A DNA stretch of 5,914 nucleotides. It comes from Nitrospirota bacterium. GTDB lineage: Bacteria; Nitrospirota; Thermodesulfovibrionia; UBA6902. Under the pieces are notes generated by a model. That model ran no database searches. It was not told the origin of the DNA and saw only the letters and a list, made by a program, of their open reading frames with translations. This document shows positions 1 through 5,914 of the stretch, piece by piece (position 1 is the first letter of the stretch; the number at the start of each line of letters is the position of its first letter). Made by a program: the position numbers and the translations under genes. The stretch covers positions 1-5,914 of the forward strand of contig WFVK01000296.1 in NCBI GenBank assembly GCA_015491705.1, in the 5' to 3' direction.

Positions 1-2460
1 ACCGAGCGACTCAGCCTCTATCGCCCTCTTTGTGACAGCATCAGGTTGAGGGTTCATTGCCTTCATGGCTTCGTATCGACTCACCTTCAGGTGATCGCTG
101 CAGGTCCGGATAACGTCCAGCGGTTGATGGTATGGAAGGGTGAATGGATACTTCGCATCTCTCAACCTGCGATAGGCCTTGAGATTGAAATGCTGCGGAC
201 CGGCCCGCAGCTCTCCGGCAGTGGCCTCACCGGTGTCGTATCCCTCGAAATCCGTCAGCGAGTCATGAGCGGTATAGTATTCCATTATCTCATTGGCAAG
301 GTCGATGTAGGGGATGAGGGTGTTCGTGTTTTCACAGGTGAGGGGCAGATAAAGCAGGTCCGGCCTGCGCGCGGCCAGGATGTCCAGGGGTGTCTTGCCG
401 TCGCTGTTGGGCTCCCCGCGCTGCAGGAAGCGTAGCAGATCCACGAAGTAGGCCGCAGGGCTGTAGACCGAGCGGCAATGCCCGCATTCGCAAATGTCAG
501 GGCTCCCGAAGAGTTCCGCGTAGTTGGGCAGGTGGTTTTCAATGATTTTTATTGCCTTGTTGTATTCATTACCGTCCATGGTGGACTTCGGCAAAAGTCC
601 GTGTGAATACTCCATCATGTGCATGGCGGACAGTTCAGCCTTTGCACTTATGTGTGAGGCACGCTGGTGAATCGCAAATGCCGCGCGCTCGCCGCCTAAG
701 GCATTCCCGTAAGTTTTAATAAAACTTTTGCGCGGAATATTGGCTATGGTGTAGGCTGAATGCAGGTTGTTTTCCATCAGGACGTTCATGGCCTCAGGAC
801 TGGTGCTCACCTGGAAGACCCGCTGGATCTTCATCAGCTCGCCTCTAACCTCGTCAAGGTCTTCACCCGCAACCTCTTTGATCTCCCTCTCGAAATCATG
901 AATACGTGAGCCGGCGAAATCGAACTGCCCGTTCCTTGAGAGAAAGGTGCTGATTTTTCTTGAAACCCTGGTCTTTTCTACCGGCAGCTCGTTCTTCTTC
1001 AACATCAGGGCTATGCGCCGGGTGGGAAAGGCTGCGTTTAGCATGCCCTGCATCAACTCGGCATACCTGTTTATCCTCTCTTCCTCATCCTTCCCTTTAA
1101 TAAAATCCGGCACACCAGCCTTCTTGATGATTTTGAGCCAGTCGCTCTTCTCCAATTCGAGCAACTTATGCACTGAGGTCAATCTCCTCCTGACCTGCAG
1201 CTCCCTCACCAGCGCCTGATGATTGCCTGTCAGCAGGGTGAGCTGCTGAGTCAATAACAGACCTGAAACAAGTCCTGGATTGTCTTTGAATTCCGGCCGG
1301 GATGAAAGGTGCCTGTTCCAGAAATCGCGGAAATCGCTTCCCTTGAAACTGCTGAGGGCGTTCACGAAAGAAATGCGCTGCTTCTCTTCGGGCAGCGCAT
1401 TCTTGAGCATGGCATTCAGCGTATTCCCGCCGTCTTTCTCCTTGTCATCGAGCACGTGCCTCGCTGCAGATGCCTGCAGGTCTTGCAGAAACGCAGCGAT
1501 TTCCCTCTTTTTGAACCTGCGTATGATACCCTGGTCCGCGGATTTTTTAATGGCGCTCCGCAGCTCTTCTTCCGGCTTTTTATACAGGGCCGGCCATGAG
1601 AGCCTGATGTCTTGCCGCCCGATTCCGTAAAGCAATTCGTGCGAAAGCCGTTTCTCTTCTTTTACAAGCAGTTCAGCGCTTGCTGCAATGCTGATGCAGG
1701 ATAAATCCACATCCAGCTCTCCCGCGGTAAAGACCAACTGGTCGCGTGATGTCGCAATTTCCCCCAGGCTGGTTTTACTCTCTTTCAGGAAGGCGTTCAG
1801 CTCACGCATCAACGCCGCGTATTCTGTCCGTTTATCCTCCTTCGTGATGATAACGTCCAGGTCACGCACCAGGCCTTTTTCAGAATAATCCTCGGAGTTG
1901 ACCATGCGGGAGCGTCCGATGATTTCTTTTCCTTCCAGGGCATACACCACCACGTCGGCTTTCTTTCGTTCGGCCTGGCCGTATTGCCAGTCATAGAACG
2001 TGATGCGGTAATTCCCCAGGTTGTCGGAAACGGCTTCACCCAGGAACTCGAAGCCCCCGTTTTTTTGGATTTCCGATAGGCTCTGAATCGTGCGATAAAC
2101 CGAAACCCCTCGCAGATCGAGGTCGAACGCAAGCAACTTCTGGCGTTTTTTCACAGCTCCATTTTGAAGTCTGACTGTGCCTGTCACGGTAAACGAGCGG
2201 CTCGCTGCGGTGAGGCCTCTTTCCTTCAGGGCTGTTGCAATAGCCAGGGCGGTGGCCTTGTCCACCAGGACGGAATCATCAATCGGCACATTCAATTGCG
2301 CCTGCAGGGCACGCACCTTTTCTATAGTATCTTTCCCGGCCCTGCCCTGGGCAACCTCCCTTTCATCTACAGGCAAGCCCAAAGCGTCTAATGCTTTGTG
2401 CAGCAGATTTACGCTGTACGATCTCTCGTTGAGAGCAATAGGTTTCGGCATTGTTTTCAT
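1..2460 (-). CDS. TcA-like Tc toxin subunit with PG-binding-like, transthyretin-like and VRP1 domains (N-terminal 820 residues; 3' end outside window)
   Basis: The frame is open from the ATG at 2460 to position 1; I read all 820 codons and found no stop. Full TcA proteins are usually about 2,000 residues or more, so most of the pore, receptor-binding and TcB-binding parts lie beyond the left edge. Start choice: a TAA lies directly before this ATG, and AAGGAGG sits six bases upstream; an ATG at residue 4 is less well placed. Residues about 10-82 resemble a peptidoglycan-binding-like helical domain. Residues about 89-206 resemble a transthyretin/carboxypeptidase-regulatory-like beta domain (FTVTGTVR, LAFDLDLRG, LGEAVSDNLGNYRITF, KADVVVYAL). 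Residues about 210-650 look helical, with family-like segments such as IQRVFQVSTSPEAMNVL (545-561) and YTIANIP (570-576). The VRP1/SpvA signature follows: CECGHC at 657-662, SVYSPAAYFVDLLRFL at 664-679, ARRPDL at 697-702, LTCENTNT at 707-714 and PYIDLANEI at 717-725. In the known family, TcA forms the secreted pentameric pore that docks the TcB-TcC cocoon and injects its cargo. Family assignment is firm; target host is unknown. Confidence 0.9.
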   Translation of the reverse strand, partial: MKTMPKPIALNERSYSVNLLHKALDALGLPVDEREVAQGRAGKDTIEKVRALQAQLNVPIDDSVLVDKATALAIATALKERGLTAASRSFTVTGTVRLQNGAVKKRQKLLAFDLDLRGVSVYRTIQSLSEIQKNGGFEFLGEAVSDNLGNYRITFYDWQYGQAERKKADVVVYALEGKEIIGRSRMVNSEDYSEKGLVRDLDVIITKEDKRTEYAALMRELNAFLKESKTSLGEIATSRDQLVFTAGELDVDLSCISIAASAELLVKEEKRLSHELLYGIGRQDIRLSWPALYKKPEEELRSAIKKSADQGIIRRFKKREIAAFLQDLQASAARHVLDDKEKDGGNTLNAMLKNALPEEKQRISFVNALSSFKGSDFRDFWNRHLSSRPEFKDNPGLVSGLLLTQQLTLLTGNHQALVRELQVRRRLTSVHKLLELEKSDWLKIIKKAGVPDFIKGKDEEERINRYAELMQGMLNAAFPTRRIALMLKKNELPVEKTRVSRKISTFLSRNGQFDFAGSRIHDFEREIKEVAGEDLDEVRGELMKIQRVFQVSTSPEAMNVLMENNLHSAYTIANIPRKSFIKTYGNALGGERAAFAIHQRASHISAKAELSAMHMMEYSHGLLPKSTMDGNEYNKAIKIIENHLPNYAELFGSPDICECGHCRSVYSPAAYFVDLLRFLQRGEPNSDGKTPLDILAARRPDLLYLPLTCENTNTLIPYIDLANEIMEYYTAHDSLTDFEGYDTGEATAGELRAGPQHFNLKAYRRLRDAKYPFTLPYHQPLDVIRTCSDHLKVSRYEAMKAMNPQPDAVTKRAIEAESLG

Positions 2461-2466
2461 TTATAG

Positions 2467-2473
2467 CCTCCTT
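2467..2473 (-). promoter_or_regulatory. Shine-Dalgarno site of the TcA-like gene
   Basis: The minus strand reads AAGGAGG here, with a six-base spacer (CTATAA) before the ATG at 2460. It is a near-perfect match to the anti-SD sequence at good spacing. Together with the in-frame TAA directly before the ATG, it fixes the start of the TcA-like gene. Confidence 0.85.
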
Positions 2474-2534
2474 AAATTGGTTTCATCATTTTCTCTCATC
2501 TCCTCTATGATCGTATCGCTATCCTTTTTTTTGT

Positions 2535-2551
2535 GGTGCATGAAATGCACC
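2535..2551. repeat. Short palindrome in the gap between the toxin genes, REP-like
   Basis: GGTGCAT (2535-2541), loop GAA, then ATGCACC (2545-2551): a perfect 7-bp stem with a 3-base loop, starting 8 bases past the TcB-TcC stop codon. Read on the minus strand with its flank it is GTAGGGTGCATTTCATGCAC, which resembles the GTAGGGTGC...GCACC type of dispersed palindrome seen in many bacterial genomes. It is not a normal intrinsic terminator, because on the minus strand it is followed by a run of A, not T. Only one copy is present in the window, so repeat status is an inference from similarity. Confidence 0.45.
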
Positions 2552-2558
2552 CTACCTG

Positions 2559-5500
2559 CTACTTACTTATAGGGATAAGATTTCCTTTTGGCTCGCCTTT
2601 TATCTCATCTTCAAGCTCTTGTCTTACTTCGTGCAACACTTTTAAATCCTGTTCTAAATTCACGCGATGTTCTTTAAGTTTTTCAATTCTTCTCTTAAAT
2701 ATCTTGGTCCATTCCCATCGTTGCTTTCTAACAGACAAAGAACCTTCATCAAGCCGACCAGATAAGTATCTTACGTCTGATTCCAGGTCATTAATCTCTC
2801 TATCAATATCTTTAATAGCCTCTTGGTCTATAAATTCAAATGCGTTTATTACTTCTCTCCCCCGTGCTCTCAAACCCCTAACATGTTTCTTAAATTCTCT
2901 TGTTTTGTACCATGGTTTATTAGAAGGTCTTAATCCTCTGGCAAATGCTTCAAATGGCCGACCTTCCAGTATCGCCCGGCCAGCATCTTCATACTTTCTA
3001 AAAATATACCTTTCAAAATAATGAGAGACGCCTATTTTTATTTCTCGAATGGTGGGTCTACTATGATGTTTTGGATTTTCTGTAAAGTCTATAAAATACG
3101 CTGGTACCCTCACCTCTCTGCCATTAATCTCCTCTTTATTACCAGGCCTTGGAAAAGATTTTTGCCCACGGAATTCTCTCTGTATATTGTATACGTTTGC
3201 TCCTCGCGGGTAGTAAAAAGAGTGTCTCCCCGTTTGTTCAAGTATCCATTCTGCTAATAAAATAATGAATCTCATGTCATGACTGCGTTTTCCTCCCTTT
3301 TTTTGGATTTGTTCCGTCAATAGATGTCTAAAACTATAGAGCCTCCTTATTTCTTCAGGAGTCATAGCAATCTTATTGTTTTTTATCCTGTAAATGACTG
3401 GAGCCAGTCCTCTTTTTACACCCTTTATTGGGTCAGGAGGGAGAGACTTATGACCATCCAGATCAATATATTTTAGTGGATTGTTTCTTGAATAATTGAA
3501 CAAATTCACCCCATCCACCACTCCCTCTGGATCCGCGCTTGTCCATCTCCCGAGCCAGCAGGCATAATACCTTGCCCCGTGGTAGTACAGCCCTGTCTCC
3601 TCATCCCGCTCCTTGCCTGTATATCGATAACGTTTGGCAGCGGCCCTGATGTTTTTATCCACTGCCTGATATGATGTGCTTCCATAGGGATAATACTCTT
3701 CATAAGAGATAACCCTGCCTGTATCGTCTAACTCTAAACCGGCAGAGCCAAGATGATTACCCAATTGATAGCGAATAAGTTGTCCTGGTGATGGGTCATT
3801 ATTGGTATCTATGGTCTTTGTCTCTATTATGGCGATACGTTGCCTGTCGTCCGTAATATGCAGGGTCTTTCTCTCAAGTTCTATTGTTGTCCCGCCTGCC
3901 TTATAATCACGATAAATCTCAAACCCGCCGAGGTAGATACGCTCATACTTTGGTGTATGGTCTTGCCGCTCCGTAACTTTCCGTACACGCTCGCCTTCTG
4001 CATCATATACGTAATATGTCCTCTCGGCTGTGTTGCCGTTGTTTACAACCTGCATTTGCGTCACATGAAGCTGGTCTTCAAAGTCCCACTCCATCGCCGG
4101 CAGATGCGGCATCCTGGTCATGTTGCCGTGTTCATCATGCTCATACGAAACAGTAGTATCTCCCACGGTGGTTGAACTCAACCGGTTGTTCTTCTTTCCG
4201 GGCTCAATAAGGCCGGCCTCGTTATAAGAATAAGCTCGCGTCCAGTTTCCATTGCCATTCGCCAGGTGGATCAGGTTCAGGATGTTCCCAACCTCGTCAT
4301 ATTCATACTTTTCCGTGTAATTACGCATCTGCCGGCCGTCGTTCGGATGGCTCAACGCTGTGCGGTTCTTATCATTCCATGATGTCTCAGGTCGTGATAC
4401 CTGACCTATATGCTCCCTGCCTGTTGCCTCTATCAGGCGATAAAGGGCATCGTAGGTGTAGTCGGCGCGGGGCTCAACAACCTGGTTGTTGAAATAGACC
4501 GTCTGCTGTGCATCGTCCCGGATGGATGTGATATTTCCGGCAGGGTCATAGGCATACTGCAAATCCTGAAGGATATCCCCTCCATGAGGGCGTACTGTCT
4601 TTAAGCGAATTAAACGGAAGGTGTAAGGGTCATATTCATAGGTGGTAATAACACCATTCCCATACTCAATCCGTGTCCGCTGTCCCCTGGCGTCATAATC
4701 AATATCTTTGACCGCGTGCAGATTTGCGGTTGCAGGGTCAAGCAAGGCCTGCGGTATAACACCCTCTCCCAGCCAGACGTCCACACGCTCAAGGAGGTTT
4801 GCCTCGTTGTACGCGGGCTGAATGATGTTGATGTTGTCGCTCCCTTGATCGCTGCGTGGCGCTACTATCTGTACCGCGCGGTTCAAGGCGTCGAATTGTG
4901 TGTTGCCGGTAAATATTTCCGGCTCCAGGGACGGAGACTGTGCCCAGTCCACCCGGTTCCTGTAGTCCCGAAGGAGCTGACGCCGGCTGCTGAGCTGATT
5001 CCCCTTGAAATCGTACATTTCATTCGTTACCACACCTGCACCGTCATAGACCTGATAGATGCGGCCGCGATGATTGAACTGCTCCGGATTGGGCAGAGAT
5101 TCGCCGTAAACCGTTTTTTCTGCAAGGACTTCAGGCCCACCATTGACACTTACATACAAACCTGTTGGGCGCTGAAGTTCGTCATAAGTGATCCGGGTGC
5201 GATGGCCACGGCTGTCCCAGCCGTAGATCGGTTTTCCGGCTACATCATTCAGCATCCAGCGCTCCCCTGCCTCCATACTTGCCTGGTGTATGCGATTTCC
5301 CAGCATGTCATAGTCATACTGCATGACTATCCGCTTTTTTGCATCTATAACCATGCGCTGATTGCCTTCGATGTCCGGATGGGTACGGGTCTTATACTTT
5401 CCCTTTTGACCATTGTCCTCCACGGTGAGAAACGTCCGGCCAAGGGAATCGAAAAAGGCAATGGCTGGTGTGCCGTTGTGCAGGGCGGCCTTTTCCGCGG

Positions 5501-5914
5501 CCGATTTCTCCGCAGGCCCTTTCTGACCGTTTATCCGGCTGTCATACCACGAGGGCAGGTAATCACTGTCAGGGATGCGCTCAAAGAATCCACCCACATC
5601 AACGTCGTTACCCGGGTCTGCCTGCAACACCGTATCATTCACATCCCAGGTCTCCTGGTGCCATGGGTCAAAGACTACCTTTTCATAGGTATGGTTGGGG
5701 TGTAATGTGGCAACCACTCGCCCAATCGGATCGTAAAAGATAATCGGGGAGGTGCCGATCTTTGTATCAAAGTCTGGTTTATGGGTATCTGAGAAAAACG
5801 GCTCATACCGGCGGACGGGTTTTCCCTTGTTATTAAACACTGTCCAGCCACTGCCAACCCAGCGGGGATGAACATTGTGAGCGCTCATCTCAGGCTGGCC
5901 GTCCAGCCCTACGA
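2559..5914 (-). CDS. Fused TcB-TcC Tc toxin / RHS-repeat protein with variable C-terminal cargo (5' end outside window)
   Basis: The frame stays open through the right edge: eight further codons (VGLDGQPE) precede the ATG at 5888, so that ATG is probably internal. Residues here are numbered from it. Residues 1-160 are TcdB-like (RWVGSGWTVFNNKGKPV at 9-25, YEPFFSDTH at 28-36, FDPWHQETWD at 73-82). About 190-665 is a series of RHS/YD repeats that would build the beta-sheet cocoon, for example YDYDMLGNRIHQASM, YAYDPAGNITSI and YEYDEVGNI. The RHS-associated core runs about 705-812 (YQLGNHLGSAGLELDD, YRYTGKERDEETGLYYHGAR, DPEGVVDGVNLFNYSRNNP). Residues 813-1109 are the variable cargo. In Tc systems TcB and TcC together enclose the toxic tail, which TcC cleaves off; a TcB N-terminal SpvB domain should lie upstream of the window. 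In some genomes B and C are separate genes; here B-type and C-type sequence share one frame. The TcA-like gene starts 98 bases downstream with no visible terminator between, suggesting an operon. Repeat and core assignment is firm; cargo function is inferred. Confidence 0.92.
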   Translation of the reverse strand, partial: VGLDGQPEMSAHNVHPRWVGSGWTVFNNKGKPVRRYEPFFSDTHKPDFDTKIGTSPIIFYDPIGRVVATLHPNHTYEKVVFDPWHQETWDVNDTVLQADPGNDVDVGGFFERIPDSDYLPSWYDSRINGQKGPAEKSAAEKAALHNGTPAIAFFDSLGRTFLTVEDNGQKGKYKTRTHPDIEGNQRMVIDAKKRIVMQYDYDMLGNRIHQASMEAGERWMLNDVAGKPIYGWDSRGHRTRITYDELQRPTGLYVSVNGGPEVLAEKTVYGESLPNPEQFNHRGRIYQVYDGAGVVTNEMYDFKGNQLSSRRQLLRDYRNRVDWAQSPSLEPEIFTGNTQFDALNRAVQIVAPRSDQGSDNINIIQPAYNEANLLERVDVWLGEGVIPQALLDPATANLHAVKDIDYDARGQRTRIEYGNGVITTYEYDPYTFRLIRLKTVRPHGGDILQDLQYAYDPAGNITSIRDDAQQTVYFNNQVVEPRADYTYDALYRLIEATGREHIGQVSRPETSWNDKNRTALSHPNDGRQMRNYTEKYEYDEVGNILNLIHLANGNGNWTRAYSYNEAGLIEPGKKNNRLSSTTVGDTTVSYEHDEHGNMTRMPHLPAMEWDFEDQLHVTQMQVVNNGNTAERTYYVYDAEGERVRKVTERQDHTPKYERIYLGGFEIYRDYKAGGTTIELERKTLHITDDRQRIAIIETKTIDTNNDPSPGQLIRYQLGNHLGSAGLELDDTGRVISYEEYYPYGSTSYQAVDKNIRAAAKRYRYTGKERDEETGLYYHGARYYACWLGRWTSADPEGVVDGVNLFNYSRNNPLKYIDLDGHKSLPPDPIKGVKRGLAPVIYRIKNNKIAMTPEEIRRLYSFRHLLTEQIQKKGGKRSHDMRFIILLAEWILEQTGRHSFYYPRGANVYNIQREFRGQKSFPRPGNKEEINGREVRVPAYFIDFTENPKHHSRPTIREIKIGVSHYFERYIFRKYEDAGRAILEGRPFEAFARGLRPSNKPWYKTREFKKHVRGLRARGREVINAFEFIDQEAIKDIDREINDLESDVRYLSGRLDEGSLSVRKQRWEWTKIFKRRIEKLKEHRVNLEQDLKVLHEVRQELEDEIKGEPKGNLIPISK
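2562..3452 (-). other. Variable C-terminal toxin cargo, possibly glucosaminidase (GH73)-like, with coiled-coil tail
   Basis: Residues 813-1109 of the TcB-TcC protein, about 297 residues, close to the roughly 30-kDa size usual for Tc cargos. I count 63 Lys/Arg against 43 Asp/Glu and no cysteine, so it is strongly basic, as translocated Tc cargos tend to be. About 865-1010 resembles the FlgJ/GH73 glucosaminidase fold: a helix ending AEWILEQTG with E884 as candidate catalytic Glu, NVYNIQ (898-903) where GH73 has NLFGIK-like sequence, NGREVRVPAYFIDF (922-935) like the NG...FRxY strand, and FEAFARGL (979-986) followed by Y994 and FKKHVRG (999-1005), like the C-terminal helices. About 1016-1098 is charged helix, probably two coiled-coil segments. 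I saw no ADP-ribosyltransferase, deamidase or HNH nuclease motif. The glucosaminidase call rests on motif order by eye. Substrate is unknown, and a related fold with another activity is possible. Confidence 0.5.
3453..3776 (-). other. RHS-associated core with self-cleavage (aspartyl protease-like) residues
   Basis: Residues 705-812 of the TcB-TcC protein (numbered from the ATG at 5888). This conserved domain closes the cocoon and cuts off the C-terminal cargo. An Arg and two Asp are required in studied C proteins (from memory, R650/D663/D686 in YenC2). The matching residues here are R773 (in ARYY), D786 (in ADPEG) and D809 (in IDLDG), with the same 13- and 23-residue spacings. The usual DPxG at the end is DLDG here, a Pro-to-Leu change beside an aspartate that is kept. 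Cleavage is expected shortly after residue 812; the exact bond cannot be read from sequence. Confidence 0.75.

Noticed and set aside
285..542. Minus-strand open frame of 85 codons
   Set aside because: Out-of-frame shadow over the VRP1 motif region of the TcA-like gene.
1809..2132. Minus-strand open frame of 107 codons
   Set aside because: Out-of-frame shadow inside the TcA-like gene; the true frame shows the transthyretin-like domain here.
2524..2551. Intrinsic terminator after the RHS gene
   Set aside because: The T-run lies before the stem on the plus strand, and an A-run follows the stem on the minus strand; neither orientation gives stem followed by T-run.
2461..2558. Promoter for the TcA-like gene in the gap
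   Set aside because: I could not find a credible -35/-10 pair on the minus strand; the gap reads as intra-operon spacer.
2533..3021. Plus-strand open frame of 162 codons opposite the cargo
   Set aside because: Serine- and leucine-rich translation typical of the antisense of a charged AT-rich gene; no family resemblance, though it starts within the palindrome.
4716..5705. Plus-strand open frame of 329 codons
   Set aside because: It lies wholly antisense to the YD-repeat region, whose minus-strand translation matches the family throughout; the plus-strand product has no recognisable motif or ribosome binding site context.
5886..5888. ATG at 5888 as the true start of the RHS protein
   Set aside because: The frame continues open to the window edge, and the first residues (RWVGSGWTVFNNKGKP) belong to the late TcdB-like region, so the gene should begin well upstream.

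Overview
The window holds two protein-coding genes on the minus strand, both cut by the window edges. Together they look like part of an insecticidal-type Tc (toxin complex) locus. Transcription runs from high to low coordinates.

The upstream gene (stop at 2559, open through 5914) is the C-terminal 1,117 codons of a fused TcB-TcC protein. It carries the end of the TcdB-like part, a long series of RHS/YD repeats, the RHS-associated self-cleaving core, and then a variable C-terminal cargo of about 297 residues (2562..3452). The downstream gene (ATG at 2460, open through position 1) is the N-terminal 820 residues of a TcA-like subunit. It has a peptidoglycan-binding-like domain, a transthyretin-like beta domain, a long helical region, and the VRP1/SpvA signature with its cysteine cluster. 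In Tc systems, TcA forms the receptor-binding translocation pore. The TcB-TcC cocoon encloses the toxic C-terminal fragment, which TcC cleaves off internally and TcA injects into the target cell. The two genes would therefore encode syringe and loaded cartridge of one machine, here in the order BC then A.

The 98-base gap between them (2461..2558) contains a strong ribosome binding site for TcA and a short palindrome (GGTGCAT-gaa-ATGCACC). I see no convincing promoter or intrinsic terminator there, so co-transcription is likely.

The most interesting element is the cargo. It is clearly more AT-rich (27-35% GC in lines counted by hand) than the core and the TcA gene (55-67% in sampled lines). 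The change is sharp, near 3509, inside the last part of the RHS core, as expected for an exchanged toxin module. By eye the cargo resembles a GH73/FlgJ-type glucosaminidase: a helix ending in LEQTG with a candidate catalytic Glu, then an NVYNIQ motif, then an EAFARGL segment. That fold is unexpected for a Tc cargo, which normally acts on eukaryotic cytosolic targets. A basic, probably coiled-coil tail follows it.

The organism cannot be named from this window. A bacterium of about 50% GC carrying a fused BC-type Tc locus fits; a Gram-negative is likely but unproven. I saw no RNA gene, CRISPR array or insertion sequence.
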